48,914 nt of DNA. Source: Dehalococcoidia bacterium (GTDB taxonomy: Bacteria > Chloroflexota > Dehalococcoidia > Tepidiformales > Tepidiformaceae). Shown here one piece after another: positions 16,687 to 25,577 of this stretch. The stretch lies in contig JADZEI010000006.1 in the NCBI GenBank assembly GCA_020850615.1, positions 1 to 48,914 of the forward strand. Reading direction: 5' to 3'. A program made the position numbers and the translations under genes. The notes beneath the pieces were generated by a model that worked only from the letters and a program-made list of their open reading frames with translations, was not told where the DNA came from and ran no database searches. The stretch's first letter is position 1, and each line of letters opens with the position of its first letter.

Positions 16687-17325
16687 TCAGCTCTTCGGCG
16701 CGTCTTCCGGCCGCGCGAGCAGTTCGTCGACGAACCCGTATTCCTTCGCACCCTGGGCATCGAGGTAGAAGTCGCGGTCGAAGTCGCGGGAGACGCGCTC
16801 GACGGGCTGCCCGGTGTGGGTGGCGATGATGTTCCGGATGATCTCGTTGTTGCGAAGGATCTCCTTCGCCGCAATTTCAATATCGGTCGCCTGGCCGCGC
16901 GCACCACCCAGGGCCTGGTGCATATGCACGGTGGCGTTGGGCAGGGCGTAGCGCTTGCCCTTGGCGCCGGCGCAGAGCAGCACAGTCGCCATGGAGGCCG
17001 TCTGGCCGACGGCGATGGTGGAAACGGCAGGCTCGATGAGCTGCATGGTGTCGTAGATCGCGAGGCCGGCCGTGATCACACCCCCGGGCGAGTGGATGTA
17101 CATGCTGATGTCGCGTTCCGGGTCTTCGCGCTGGAGATAGAGCAGCTGCGCGACGATCAGGTTCGCAATCTGATCATCGATCGGTGTGCCCAGGAAAACG
17201 ATACGTTCCTTGAGTAGCAGGGAAAAAATGTCGAATGCGCGTTCCGAGCGGGGGCCGGACTCGATGACCGTGGGGATGATCGCCTGGACGAGCGGGTGAA
17301 TCGGCTGGGCAGACGGCTGGTTCAC
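16687..17325 (-). CDS. clpP: ATP-dependent Clp protease proteolytic subunit ClpP
   Basis: 212 residues. The serine-protease triad can be read as Ser111 (GQTASMAT), His136 (MHQALGG) and Asp185 (RDFDRDF), in the same numbering range as E. coli ClpP. The usual GQAASMG loop is GQTASMA here, a mild variation. [16 protein letters not shown] is the conserved head-domain segment. The tetradecamer forms the proteolytic chamber fed by ClpX. Its ATG overlaps the tig stop by 4 nt, so the two are translationally coupled. Confidence 0.97.
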   Translation of the reverse strand: MNQPSAQPIHPLVQAIIPTVIESGPRSERAFDIFSLLLKERIVFLGTPIDDQIANLIVAQLLYLQREDPERDISMYIHSPGGVITAGLAIYDTMQLIEPAVSTIAVGQTASMATVLLCAGAKGKRYALPNATVHMHQALGGARGQATDIEIAAKEILRNNEIIRNIIATHTGQPVERVSRDFDRDFYLDAQGAKEYGFVDELLARPEDAPKS

Positions 17326-18656
17326 GCGGGTTGCTCCTGTTCTTCGGGCTCCGGGGCGGCGGCCGCGGACGCAGCCGGGCCTTCACCGGCGGCGATCTCC
17401 GCGAGCCGGTCGATGGTGCGCTGACTCAGAAGGTTTCGGCGGATCGAGGCCTGTCCTTCAGGGCTGGCGAAAATCTGGCGGAAGGCGTTGCCGTCATCGT
17501 CGCCGAGCGGGCCGGCGAGCCGGCTGACCTCGGCCTCGACGTCTTCGTCGCCGACTGCGATGCCTTCGTCTTCGGAGAGCTGGCTGATCGCGAGGGAGCG
17601 GCGGACGCGGGCGTCCGCGCCTTCGCGGAACGTCTCGCGGAAGTCCTCTTCGCTGCGGCCAATGCGCTGGAGGTAGGCCATGTACTGCTGCCGGTCGTTG
17701 CCGGTGCTCTCGTTCACGAGGTGTTCGATCTCGCGGTCGACGAGGACCTTGGGGTAGTCGATCGTCGCGGTTTCGACGAGCTTGTCGATGGCCTCCGTGC
17801 GGAACTTGGCGTCGGCCTGCTCCTGGAGCGCCGTGCGGATGTCGTTTTCGATGCGCTCCTTGAGGGCGTCGAGCGTGGGGAATTCGTCGGCGTTGACCAT
17901 GTTCGCGAGCTCATCATCGAGCTCCGGCAGGATCTCTTCCTTGACTTCCTTCACGGTGAGGGTGAACGAGGCGGTTTTGCCCTGGAGGCGCTCGGCGCGG
18001 AAGTCGTCCGGGATTTCGATCTCGAGCGTCTTTTCGTCGCCCTTCTTCATGTCGACGAACGCCTCAGCGAGGCCGGGCAGGAGGAGCTCCTGGCCTTCGC
18101 GGAGGGGGAACTCGGCGTTTTCGTCTTCGACGAAGGGGTCGTCATCGACGGTCGCCTTCACGTCGGCGATGAGGAAGTCGCCCCACTGGGCGCCGCGCTC
18201 GACCGGCGACTGTGTGGCGTGCCGGCGGCGGAGGAGCTGGAGCTGTTCGTCGACCTGCTCATCGGACACTTCGACGGCGTCTTTTTCGACGCGGATGCCC
18301 TGGTAGTCGTTCAGGGTGACCGTCGGGCGGACGGGGACGGTGGCCTTGAAGCGGACCGGCTCGATTTCGACGATCTCAAGCTCGGGCTGGGCGATGGCAT
18401 CGACGTCCTCGGTCTCGAGCGCCTCGTTGTAGACGTCGGGGACCAGGCGGTCGAGCGCCTCGCGGATGAGACCCTCGCGGCCGTACATGCGTTCGACGAT
18501 CGCGCGCGGCGCTTTGCCGGGGCGGAACCCGGGGATGCGGGAACGCTGCGCGATGCGCTTGTAGGCGGCGTCGAGCGACTTCTCGAGGCGCTCGGAGTCG
18601 ACTTCGATATCAAGCTGGATCCGGCTCTCGGGGAGCCGCTCAAGGGTTACCTTCAC
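17322..18656 (-). CDS. tig: Trigger factor, ribosome-associated chaperone
   Basis: 444 residues from a GTG start. The N-terminal ribosome-binding domain contains the signature [17 protein letters not shown] (about 43-59). The middle PPIase-like domain contains [16 protein letters not shown] and [21 protein letters not shown]. The C-terminal helical arms run to the acidic, Pro/Glu-rich tail. It shields nascent chains at the ribosome exit. The closest GGAGG lies about 16 nt before the GTG, farther than usual. It heads the tig-clpP-clpX operon, a common arrangement linking folding and proteolysis. Confidence 0.96.
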   Translation of the reverse strand: MKVTLERLPESRIQLDIEVDSERLEKSLDAAYKRIAQRSRIPGFRPGKAPRAIVERMYGREGLIREALDRLVPDVYNEALETEDVDAIAQPELEIVEIEPVRFKATVPVRPTVTLNDYQGIRVEKDAVEVSDEQVDEQLQLLRRRHATQSPVERGAQWGDFLIADVKATVDDDPFVEDENAEFPLREGQELLLPGLAEAFVDMKKGDEKTLEIEIPDDFRAERLQGKTASFTLTVKEVKEEILPELDDELANMVNADEFPTLDALKERIENDIRTALQEQADAKFRTEAIDKLVETATIDYPKVLVDREIEHLVNESTGNDRQQYMAYLQRIGRSEEDFRETFREGADARVRRSLAISQLSEDEGIAVGDEDVEAEVSRLAGPLGDDDGNAFRQIFASPEGQASIRRNLLSQRTIDRLAEIAAGEGPAASAAAAPEPEEQEQPA

Positions 18657-18683
18657 GGGCTGGTTTCAGTCCTCCAGCCTCTG

Positions 18684-18689
18684 AGTATA
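18684..18689 (-). promoter_or_regulatory. Candidate -10 element upstream of tig
   Basis: TATACT on the minus strand (5 of 6 consensus bases) lies 27 nt before the tig GTG. No good -35 hexamer is found at 16-18 bp. It falls in the 86-bp gap between the ABC permease gene and tig, suggesting a separate promoter for the tig operon. Confidence 0.35.
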
Positions 18690-18742
18690 GCAGCCACGGC
18701 GTTCCCGAACGGAAGCGTTGCGAGGATGTCCCGGGACGGCCG

Positions 18743-19720
18743 TCAGCGCTGGTTCGCGCGCGGCTCGAGGATGTCGACCAGGGCATCGCCGAGCAGGTTC
18801 CAGGCGAAGAAGAAGAAGATGACCGGGAGCGACGAAAAGATGAGCACGTGGGGGAACTGTTCGAAGAAGCGGGCGCCCGCGCCTTCGCTGATCAGGTTGC
18901 CGAAGCTCGATGTGGGCGGGTCGATGCCGAGGCCGAGGAAGCTGAGCCCGACTTCGGCGCCGGCGATGCCGGCCATGCCCGCGGAGAGGCCCACCACGAA
19001 GAGCGGCAACACGCCGGGGAAGATGTGGCGGGCGAGGATGCGGGGGGTGGAGGCGCCGGCCGCTTCGGCGGCGGTGACGTAGGGGAGCTCGCGGATGGCG
19101 AGCGCCTGGGACCGCACGATCCGGGCGGAACCGACCCAGGCAAAAGGCACCGTCGCGCCGACGATGATGACGAACTTCACGAGCGTGCGGGCCTCGTCGA
19201 CCGAGAGCCAGGTGGCATCGGCGAGGTCAAACGAGAGGTTGTTGATGTGCGTGCGAAAGGCGGCGGTGATCGCGAGCATCATGATGAGGGTGGGTAAGCC
19301 GGCGAGGATCTCGCCCACGCGCATGATCGCGGTATCGATCCAGCCGCCGCGGTAGCCCGCGAGCAGGCCGAGCCCGAGCCCGAGGAACACGCCGCCGGTG
19401 ATGAGCACCGCGAAGGTGAAGATGATCGTCGTGCGGGCGGCGTAGACGACGCGGGAGTAGATGTCGCGGCCGAGGCGGTCGGTGCCGAACCAGTGTTCGG
19501 ACGATGAGCCGGCGAGGCGCGCTTCGACGGAGATCTCGGTCTTCGTCGGGTCGTGGGTGGCGACGAGCGGGGCGAAGATGCCGGCGAGGTAGAAGACCGC
19601 GAGGTAGGCGAGCGCGCACATGGCGAGCTTCTTGCCGAGGAGGACGCGCAGCCAGCGGCGCTGCTCGCGCGGGCGGGCGTGTTCGACCTGGAAGAGCTCG
19701 GCGCTTTCGGCGATGGCCAC
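18743..19720 (-). CDS. Oligopeptide/dipeptide-type ABC transporter permease (OppC/DppC family)
   Basis: 325 residues. An N-terminal cytoplasmic arm contains LRVLLGKKLAMCALAYLAVFYLAGIFAP with the first helix. HWFGTDRLGRDIYSRVVYAART is the hallmark of the OppC/DppC branch. The EAA-type loop ELPYVTAAEAAGASTPRILARHIFPG couples to the ATPase. GAEVGLSFLGLGIDPPTSSFGNLI is also typical. It forms a heterodimer with the OppB-like permease encoded 4 bp upstream. No oppD/oppF ATPase genes follow; they must be elsewhere. Confidence 0.92.
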   Translation of the reverse strand: MAIAESAELFQVEHARPREQRRWLRVLLGKKLAMCALAYLAVFYLAGIFAPLVATHDPTKTEISVEARLAGSSSEHWFGTDRLGRDIYSRVVYAARTTIIFTFAVLITGGVFLGLGLGLLAGYRGGWIDTAIMRVGEILAGLPTLIMMLAITAAFRTHINNLSFDLADATWLSVDEARTLVKFVIIVGATVPFAWVGSARIVRSQALAIRELPYVTAAEAAGASTPRILARHIFPGVLPLFVVGLSAGMAGIAGAEVGLSFLGLGIDPPTSSFGNLISEGAGARFFEQFPHVLIFSSLPVIFFFFAWNLLGDALVDILEPRANQR

Positions 19721-19724
19721 GCGG

Positions 19725-20678
19725 CTACCCTCGCGCCTCGCCGAGCCGGACCCGCGGGTCGATGATGGCGTAGGCGATGTCGATCAGGATGTTGGCGACG
19801 ACGAAGAGGATGGAGCTGATCATCGTGAGGGCGAGGATGACGTCGAAGTCGGGCGCGAGGACGGCGTCGAGCGACTCGCGGGCGATGCCGGGGATGCCGA
19901 AGAAGAGCTCGACGAAGAGCGAGCCGCCGGCGAGGCCGGGCAGCGAGAGGCCGATGACCGTGATCATCGGGAGCATGGCGTTGCGGGCCACGTGGGTGAA
20001 GATGACCGTGCTTTCGCGCAGGCCCTTCGAACGCGCGGTGCGGACGTAGTCCTCGTCGATCACGGAGAGGATGGAGGCACGCATGATGCGGGCGACGCCG
20101 GCGACGGCGGGGAGGGAGAGGAGGAGGATGGGCACGATGATGTTCGGGCTGGTGAGCCCTTCGTAGCCAAGCCCGATGAGTCCGAGCTTGATCGCCAGCA
20201 ACCACTGGATCACCGGGATCATGACGAAGTACGGGATCGCGTCGATCATCAGCCAGGTGCTGATCATGAGCGGGTCCAGGATCGTGCCGCGGGCGAGGGC
20301 AGCGTAGATGCCCACGGGGATGCCGAGGCCGAAGGTGATGACGAGCGCGATGATCCCGAGGGTCGCGCTGATGCGCATCTTCGGGAGGATGATCTCGTTC
20401 GCGGTGAAGTCCCGGTGGCGGGTGCTGATCCCGAGGTCGCCCTGGGAGAAGTTCTTCAGCCACTTCCAGTACTGGACCGGCAGAGGGTCGCTGTAGCCGT
20501 ACTTGTCGCGGAGCTGCTCGGCCTGCTCTTCGCTGTAGAAGTCGCGGCCGAGGATGCTATCGACCGGGTCCCCGGGGGCGGCGCGGACGATCCAGAAGAC
20601 CGCGACGGAGATGATGAAGAGGACCGGGACGGCCCAGAGCACACGGCGGATGAGGTAGCCAGTAAGCCCCGGGCCCAT
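19725..20678 (-). CDS. Oligopeptide/dipeptide-type ABC transporter permease (OppB/DppB family)
   Basis: 317 residues with about six transmembrane helices. The N-terminus YLIRRVLWAVPVLFIISVAVFWIVRAAPGDP and the segment LRDKYGYSDPLPVQYWKWLKNFSQGDLG are characteristic of the OppB branch. DYVRTARSKGLRESTVIFTHVARNAMLP is the EAA coupling loop, and ELFFGIPGIARESLDAVLAPDFDVILA completes the family pattern. It lies between the substrate-binding protein gene (7 bp gap) and the OppC-like gene (4 bp gap) in one operon for uptake of peptides or similar solutes. Confidence 0.93.
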   Translation of the reverse strand: MGPGLTGYLIRRVLWAVPVLFIISVAVFWIVRAAPGDPVDSILGRDFYSEEQAEQLRDKYGYSDPLPVQYWKWLKNFSQGDLGISTRHRDFTANEIILPKMRISATLGIIALVITFGLGIPVGIYAALARGTILDPLMISTWLMIDAIPYFVMIPVIQWLLAIKLGLIGLGYEGLTSPNIIVPILLLSLPAVAGVARIMRASILSVIDEDYVRTARSKGLRESTVIFTHVARNAMLPMITVIGLSLPGLAGGSLFVELFFGIPGIARESLDAVLAPDFDVILALTMISSILFVVANILIDIAYAIIDPRVRLGEARG

Positions 20679-20685
20679 CTCGTCG

Positions 20686-22356
20686 TCAGTCCTCTTTGAT
20701 GTCGATGTAGCGGTACTTGGGGATGGTCATGGATGCGGCAGGGTAGTCCACGACGCAGGGCTTGACCAGCAGGTGGTCGACCGGCCAGAAGGTCGGGATG
20801 ATGGCGGCGTCGTCCATAAAGATCTGCTCGGCCTGGGTGTAGAGCTCGTAGCGCTTCTCGCGGCTGGACTCTGTGCGGGCCTGTTCGAGCAGGGCGTCGA
20901 CCTGGTCGTTCTTGTAGCCGGTGTAGTTCAGGGGGCTGTTGCCGCCGAAGAGCTTGCCAAGGAAGTTCTCCGGGTCCGGGTAGTCGGCGGACCAGCCGTC
21001 GGCGGACATCTGGAACTTGCCGGTGCGCTGCTCGCGGAGGTAGGCGGCACTGTCGAGCACCTGGAGCTGGACCTCGATGCCGAGCGCTTCCTTCCAGCCC
21101 TCCTGCATGGCGACGAGGATGTCGGGCGTGTCGCCGGTGGAGCCGCCGTAGCTCATGGTGATGCGCGGCATGTTGGTGGCGTACTTCGATTCGGAGAGGA
21201 GTTGCTTCGCGCGGACCGGGTCGAAGTCGTACGAGCTCACGGACTCCTTGTAGCCGGGCATGTCCGGGGGAAGGAAGCCGTCGGCGACCTGGTAGTAGCC
21301 GTAGAGCAGGACCTCATTGATCTGCTCGCGGTCGATGGTCATGGCGAAGGCCTGGCGGACCTTGGGGTCGTCGAAGGGCGCGACCTTCGTGTTGAGCTGG
21401 ATGTAGGACGTGGCCATGTTCGGGATGGCCTTGTACTCGGCGCTGAGCGGGCTGTTGCCGCCTTTGATCGCGTCGAGGTCGACCGCGGGGACGAAGCCGA
21501 TGTGGATTTCGTCGTTTTCGTAGCGGGTGGAGATGGAGCCGCCGCCGAGCTCGAAGACCACTTCGTCGAGCTTCGGCGCGCCGAGGTGGTAGCGGTCGTT
21601 CTTCGTGAGGCGGATGACCTCGGCGACCTTGTATTCGGCCACCTTGAACGGCCCGGTGCCGATCGGCTTGCGGGTCCAGTTCCGGGCGTCGCCTTCGACC
21701 TGCTCCTGCTGGACGACGTAGGAGACGGGGTAGGTGAGCTCTTCGAGGAAGAAGTCGGACGGCTCGATCAGGGTGATCGTGAGGGTGCGGTCATCGACGA
21801 CCTTCACGCCGGAGACTTCGCCCGACTTGTTCGTGAACTTGTCGTTCACGCCGGCGATGTTGCCGAGGTAAGCGCGGACGGTCGGCGAGGCGTTCTTCGG
21901 GTCGGCGGCGCGCTCGATGCTGTACTTCACGTCGTGCGCGGTGACGCGGGTGTCGTCGTGGAAGAGGATGTTGTTGCGGAGCTTGAAGGTGTAGGTCTTG
22001 CCATCGGGCGAGATGTCCCAGCTCTCAGCGAGGTCGCCTTCGACCTCGAGGTCGCGGTTGATGGTGACGAGGCCGCCGAAGATCTCGACGACGTACTCGC
22101 TTGTGGAGACGTCGGTGACCTGGATGGGGTCAAAGACGGAGGCGGGTTCGTTGCCGGGGACGATGAGGGACTTGCCCTGGCAGATGCCGCTGCTGGACGA
22201 GCTGGAGCGGGGCGTGCGGGTGGCGTCGGGGCTGGCGGAGTCCGTCCCGTCATCGTCTCCCCCTCCACCGAGCAGGACGATGCCGAAGACAGCGGCGACC
22301 GCGAGGATGAGGAAAGCGACCGCTCCCATGAGGAGCGTGAGGGTTCGGTTGGACAT
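20686..22356 (-). CDS. ABC transporter substrate-binding protein, family 5 (OppA/DppA)
   Basis: About 556 residues. A membrane anchor or uncleaved signal (about 5-28) is followed by a Gly/Asp/Ser-rich linker. No lipobox Cys is visible, so anchoring is probably through the N-terminal helix. The binding domain shows LAESWDISPDGKTYTFKLRNNILFHDDTRVTAHDVKYSIERA, the classical SBP_bac_5 signature, and RQAFAMTIDREQINEVLLYGYYQVADGFLPP. Such proteins bind peptides, nickel or other ligands. The late segment SADGWSADYPDPENFL is typical of peptide binders. Start ATG 22356 (MSNRTLTLL) was preferred over GTG 22368; neither has a clear ribosome site. Confidence 0.92.
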   Translation of the reverse strand: MSNRTLTLLMGAVAFLILAVAAVFGIVLLGGGGDDDGTDSASPDATRTPRSSSSSSGICQGKSLIVPGNEPASVFDPIQVTDVSTSEYVVEIFGGLVTINRDLEVEGDLAESWDISPDGKTYTFKLRNNILFHDDTRVTAHDVKYSIERAADPKNASPTVRAYLGNIAGVNDKFTNKSGEVSGVKVVDDRTLTITLIEPSDFFLEELTYPVSYVVQQEQVEGDARNWTRKPIGTGPFKVAEYKVAEVIRLTKNDRYHLGAPKLDEVVFELGGGSISTRYENDEIHIGFVPAVDLDAIKGGNSPLSAEYKAIPNMATSYIQLNTKVAPFDDPKVRQAFAMTIDREQINEVLLYGYYQVADGFLPPDMPGYKESVSSYDFDPVRAKQLLSESKYATNMPRITMSYGGSTGDTPDILVAMQEGWKEALGIEVQLQVLDSAAYLREQRTGKFQMSADGWSADYPDPENFLGKLFGGNSPLNYTGYKNDQVDALLEQARTESSREKRYELYTQAEQIFMDDAAIIPTFWPVDHLLVKPCVVDYPAASMTIPKYRYIDIKED

Positions 22357-22501
22357 GCGGGCATCCACCAGCGAGCGAGATTCGCTAAACGATACGTCGA
22401 GCGCGTTTCAAGCGGTCGCCCTTCGCGCGCCCGGTGGTCAAGACGCTGGAAAGAGTAGCACGGCCGGGAGGCGGTTGTGAGGGCGATCGTCGCGGACGCA
22501 A

Positions 22502-22530
22502 CGAAGCCCGGGCGGGTGGCCCGGGCTTCG
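22502..22530 (-). terminator. Hairpin terminator downstream of rplL
   Basis: A perfect 11-bp stem (22502-22512 with 22520-22530) with a 7-nt loop lies 24 bp past the rplL stop. On the minus strand it is followed by TTGCG, a weak T-run. It separates rplL from the ABC transporter operon. Confidence 0.6.
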
Positions 22531-22554
22531 TGATGGTTCGCGCGAAGGGCGAGG

Positions 22555-22947
22555 TTATTCGACTTCGACGACGGCGCCGGCTTCGGTGAGCTTGGCCTTG
22601 ATCGACTCGGCCTCTTCCTTGTTGATGCCTTCCTTGACCTTGGTCGGGGCGGCCTCGACGAGGTCCTTGGCTTCCTTCAGGCCCAGGCCGGAGACGACTT
22701 CGCGGATGGCCTTGATGACGTTGATCTTGTTGTCACCGAAGCTCTTGAGGACGACGTTGAACTCGGTCTTCTCTTCCTCCGGGGCGGCGGCAGCGGCCGG
22801 GGCGCCACCGGCGGGGCCGGCAGCCATCATCATCGGGGCGGCGGCGGTAATGCCGAACTCTTCCTCGATCGCCTTGTTGAGGTCGCGGAGCTCGAGGAGG
22901 GTCATGCCCTTGATGAGTTCGAGGGCTTCTTCGATCTTCGTAGCCAT
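22555..22947 (-). CDS. rplL: 50S ribosomal protein L7/L12
   Basis: 130 residues. The N-terminal dimerisation helix pair contains [18 protein letters not shown]. An Ala/Gly/Pro-rich hinge ([25 protein letters not shown], read in parts at about 34-60) follows. The C-terminal domain is [23 protein letters not shown] and [22 protein letters not shown]. This is the mobile stalk protein that recruits translation GTPases. It lies 36 bp downstream of rplJ in the usual order. Confidence 0.97.
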   Translation of the reverse strand: MATKIEEALELIKGMTLLELRDLNKAIEEEFGITAAAPMMMAAGPAGGAPAAAAAPEEEKTEFNVVLKSFGDNKINVIKAIREVVSGLGLKEAKDLVEAAPTKVKEGINKEEAESIKAKLTEAGAVVEVE

Positions 22948-22983
22948 GTCAGGTCTCCTGTGTGTGCGTGGTGGGGGCGCCGG

Positions 22984-23517
22984 TCAGGCCGCGCCCTGCT
23001 CTTCGAGCTGGCTGGCGCGGGCTTCGACGAGCCCGGCGAAGTTGCGCATGGACGCCTGGAGCAGGCCCGCGAAGTTGTAGAGCGGGCTCTGCAGCTTGCC
23101 GACGACGTCGGCGATGAGCTGCTCCTTCGAGGGCATCGTGGCGAGGCTCTCGACTTCGGCGCGGCTGAGGACCTTGCCTTCGAGCCAGCCGCCGTGGATG
23201 TCGATGGTCAGGCGCTTCGCGCGAAGGTGCTCGGTGAGGAGCTTGACCGGCGCGATGGGATCGCCGAAGCCGATGGCGAGGGCGGTGGGGCCCTGGACGA
23301 TGTCGCTCATCTCGGGGCGGCCGGCGTCCTTCGCGGCCATGCCGGCGAGGGTGTTCTTGACGACCTTCACTTCGCAGTCCGCGGGGCGGAGGGCGCGGCG
23401 GAGCTCGGTGATCTGGGCGACGGTGAGGCCACGGTAGTCGGCGCTGATCGCGATCGAGGCCCGCTGCATGCGGTCGGTGATCTCGGCCAGCATCGCGGCT
23501 TTGCGCGGCGTTGGCAT
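22984..23517 (-). CDS. rplJ: 50S ribosomal protein L10
   Basis: 177 residues starting MPTPRKAAMLAEITDRM. The N-terminal RNA-binding domain has ADYRGLTVAQITELRRALR and VVKNTLAGMAA, the standard L10 pattern. The C-terminal helices (about 145-177) bind L7/L12 dimers. A GGGAGG ribosome site lies about 7 nt upstream of this ATG; the longer open frame upstream is leader RNA. The rplK-rplA pair and rpoB-rpoC that usually flank rplJL are not adjacent, so this rplJL unit is separated from the canonical cluster. Confidence 0.96.
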   Translation of the reverse strand: MPTPRKAAMLAEITDRMQRASIAISADYRGLTVAQITELRRALRPADCEVKVVKNTLAGMAAKDAGRPEMSDIVQGPTALAIGFGDPIAPVKLLTEHLRAKRLTIDIHGGWLEGKVLSRAEVESLATMPSKEQLIADVVGKLQSPLYNFAGLLQASMRNFAGLVEARASQLEEQGAA

Positions 23518-23534
23518 TCGGCCTCCCTTCTGGT

Positions 23535-23655
23535 TGGGGTGGCGGGGCCACCGGGCGGGAGCCAGAAACGAAGAATCCCCGCACAAGGCAGGGACGAAAG
23601 CGAACGCAACGCGGGGTTGCGGGCACATGTTCGCGGCTGCCTCGGCAGGCGCCCT
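23535..23655 (-). promoter_or_regulatory. Probable L10 leader (autoregulatory mRNA structure) upstream of rplJ
   Basis: The minus-strand leader between a -10-like GATAAT (23662-23667) and rplJ is compact and highly structured. It contains a hairpin CTGCC-GA-GGCAG (23637-23648), a longer pairing of GCGGGG with CCCCGC (23611-23616 and 23577-23582) and a small GGTGGC/GCCACC hairpin (23538-23552) near the ribosome site. The CTGCCGAGG element and the location match what is known of L10 leaders, where the L10-L12 complex binds its own mRNA. The full consensus was not matched base by base. Confidence 0.45.
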
Positions 23656-23661
23656 GTGGGC

Positions 23662-23667
23662 ATTATC
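23662..23667 (-). promoter_or_regulatory. Candidate -10 element for rplJ-rplL
   Basis: GATAAT on the minus strand (5 of 6 consensus bases), about 145 nt before the rplJ ATG. No matching -35 hexamer is evident at 17 bp. Confidence 0.35.
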
Positions 23668-23767
23668 CCCTCGCCCGGTGGCGAGTCGCATTGGGACCTG
23701 CGGTCTCTGGCTGTGGTTGTCCGCATAACCGTACGGGGAATGCGGGATTGGGACAAGCGGGTGCGGG

Positions 23768-23950
23768 GCTGTTGGCGCTTGGCTGTTGGCTGTGGGCTCG
23801 CGGGGGTGCAGGGGCGGGCCCTCACCCCCTGCCCCTCTCCCGCTGCGGCGGGCGAGGGGAGTTGCGCCGCCGCCGGGGGGCGAATGTCGCCGTCGGCGAG
23901 CGAGTGTCCCGAACCGGGGCACCAACAGCTAACAGCTAAGAGCCAAGAGC
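23768..23950. repeat. Composite intergenic repeat: two opposed heptamer arrays around a GC-rich hairpin
   Basis: Array one, 23768-23795, is GCTGTTG, GCGCTTG, GCTGTTG, GCTGTGG, followed by a G-rich box. Array two, 23923-23950, read on the minus strand is GCTCTTG, GCTCTTA, GCTGTTA, GCTGTTG, so the two arrays face each other. Between them, 23832-23843 and 23848-23859 form a 12-bp stem with one mismatch, preceded by CCCTCACCCCCTGCCCC. The second array encodes the last six residues and the stop of CofC. The gap between rplJ and cofC (23518-23935) holds only this element and the L10 leader. Confidence 0.6.
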
Positions 23951-24565
23951 AATCCACGCGGGCGTGCCGGGGGCGGCGGGGTGGGCGCGGAAGGCGGCGA
24001 GGTCTTCGGCGGTGTCGAGGTCGAGCTGGAGCGCGGGGATGGTGGCCCTGGCGGTGGCCAGGCCGGCGGCGCGGGCGGCGGCGAGGTGGTGCTCGAAGCT
24101 GCCGGGGCCGTAGGCGAGGGCGAAGCGGCCGGGGGGGCGGAGCAGCATCGCGTTCGTGCCGCCGTCGCTGCTGCGGACGAGCGTGACGGACGGCGCGGCG
24201 GGCGCGGCGGCGACGAGCTCCTGGAGCGCGTCGCCGGTGGCGAGCGGGAGGTCGGCGTGGAGGATGAGCAGGCCCCCGGGCGGTATGTCGAGGCGGGCGA
24301 TCGCGGCTTCGAGCTGGCCGTTCAGCCCCGTCGCGCCGGCCACCTCCGGCAGCGCGCCGGCTTCCGCCTCTTCGGCTTCGAGGACGACGTGGGGGTCGGC
24401 GGTGAGGACGGTGGCCGGGTAGCCGGCGTCGGCGGCTGCTGCGAGGACGGTGCGCAGGGTGGCGAGCGCGAGCTCGCGGCGGCGGCGGGCATCGATCACG
24501 CCTGCGAGGCGGCCCTTCGCGCGCTCCAGGCGGTTCACGGGGATCAGGACGAGTGGCTCGGACAC
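23936..24565 (-). CDS. cofC: 2-phospho-L-lactate (or phosphoenolpyruvate) guanylyltransferase, F420 biosynthesis
   Basis: 209 residues. The nucleotidyltransferase fold begins LVLIPVNRLERAKGRLAGVI, with the GTP-binding basic residues. GLNGQLEAAI, LLILHADLPLATGDAL (the Asp pair that holds metal) and DGGTNAMLLRPP with FALAYGPGSFEHHL are CofC hallmarks. The enzyme activates 2-phospholactate or PEP with GTP for coenzyme F420 assembly. It sits 1 bp after cofD in the same operon. Its C-terminus (IALGS) is encoded by a tandem heptamer repeat, so the stop position has been set by that repeat. Confidence 0.9.
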   Translation of the reverse strand: MSEPLVLIPVNRLERAKGRLAGVIDARRRRELALATLRTVLAAAADAGYPATVLTADPHVVLEAEEAEAGALPEVAGATGLNGQLEAAIARLDIPPGGLLILHADLPLATGDALQELVAAAPAAPSVTLVRSSDGGTNAMLLRPPGRFALAYGPGSFEHHLAAARAAGLATARATIPALQLDLDTAEDLAAFRAHPAAPGTPAWIALGS

Positions 24566-24566
24566 G

Positions 24567-25490
24567 TCAGCGGGCCGCGGCGATGACGGTGGCGGCGAGC
24601 GCGGACTTCTTCTCGGCGCTGCTCATGATGGTGTCGGTCACGACGCAGCGGAGGCCGAGCTGCTCGACCGCGGGGGCGAGCGCGCGGTCCTGTTCGTCGA
24701 TGACCATGACGTCGATGAGGCCCTGGTAGATGCGGGCGACGCCGAGCGCCGAGACTTCGTGCCCCAGGGAGCGCATCATCTTCGCCGCGGGGCCTTTGAC
24801 CACTTCGCCGGCGATGATCGGGCTGATCGCGACGCGCGTGGCGGGCGAAGTGGCGAGCGCTTCGCGGATGCCGGGCACGGCGAGGATGGGCCCGATGCTG
24901 ACGAGCGGGTTGCTCGGCGCGAGGATGACCATGCGGGCATCGCGGAGGGCTTCAAGCACGCCCGGGGCGGGCTTCGCCGCAGCGGCGCCGGCGAAATCGA
25001 CGCCGGTGACCTCGAGCTCGGTTCGCAGGCGGACCATGTAGTCCTGGAAGGCGATTTCGCCCTCGGGGCCGAGGATCCGGGTAGCGATGGGGTCGTTGCT
25101 CATCGGGAGGATGCGGCAGCGCAGGCCCCAGGCTTCGACCAGCCCGGCGACGACGTCGTGCATGGGCACGCCTTCGTGCAGCAGGCGGGTGCGGTGCACG
25201 GCCATCGCGAGGTCGCGGTCGCCGAGGTTGAACCAGCGGGGGTATCCGAAGCGCTGGAGCTGGTCGACGACGGCAAAGGTGTCACCGGCGAGCCCCCAGC
25301 CGGTCTCGGGGTTGACCGCGCCGGCGAGCGCGTAGATGACGATGTCGGTATCGGGCGAGACGTGGAGCCCGAACATCGTGACGTCGTCGCCGGTATTGGA
25401 GATGACCGTAACGGCGCCCGGGTCGGTGGCCTGGACGAGGCCCTGGAGGAAGCGGGAAGCGCCGACGCCGCCGGCGAGCACGGTGTACAT
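24567..25490 (-). CDS. cofD: 2-phospho-L-lactate transferase, F420 biosynthesis
   Basis: 307 residues. LAGGVGASRFLQGL at the N-terminus, VISNTGDDVTMFGLHVSPDTDIVIYALAG, WFNLGDRDLAMAVHRTRLL, RILPMSNDPIATRI and ILAPSNPLVSIGPILAVPGIREAL are the classic CofD blocks. The enzyme transfers the phospholactyl (or phosphoenolpyruvyl) group from the GDP- or GPP-activated compound to Fo, giving F420-0. With cofC it shows that the organism makes coenzyme F420. The cofE ligase and cofG/cofH genes are not in the window. Confidence 0.95.
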   Translation of the reverse strand: MYTVLAGGVGASRFLQGLVQATDPGAVTVISNTGDDVTMFGLHVSPDTDIVIYALAGAVNPETGWGLAGDTFAVVDQLQRFGYPRWFNLGDRDLAMAVHRTRLLHEGVPMHDVVAGLVEAWGLRCRILPMSNDPIATRILGPEGEIAFQDYMVRLRTELEVTGVDFAGAAAAKPAPGVLEALRDARMVILAPSNPLVSIGPILAVPGIREALATSPATRVAISPIIAGEVVKGPAAKMMRSLGHEVSALGVARIYQGLIDVMVIDEQDRALAPAVEQLGLRCVVTDTIMSSAEKKSALAATVIAAAR

Positions 25491-25548
25491 GGCCGAATTG
25501 TAGGCTCGGCCGCGGTTTGGCGGGGCGGCCGCGGTGTCAGGCCGGGGG

Positions 25549-25577
25549 ACTCACGGTTCCGATTCGCGACTCCCGCC
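25549..25577. repeat. Degenerate heptamer array over the arsC 3' end
   Basis: GACTCAC-GGTTCCG-ATTCGCG-ACTCCCG is followed by CCGGGCGAGG. It has the same GRTTCNC-like units and G-rich end as the array at 26050, but with decayed units and phase. It includes the arsC stop codon (25551-25553). Confidence 0.4.

Noticed and set aside
22369-22500. Promoter of the ABC transporter operon
   Set aside because: TTGACC- and TACTCT-like hexamers are present but never at proper spacing, so no promoter was called.
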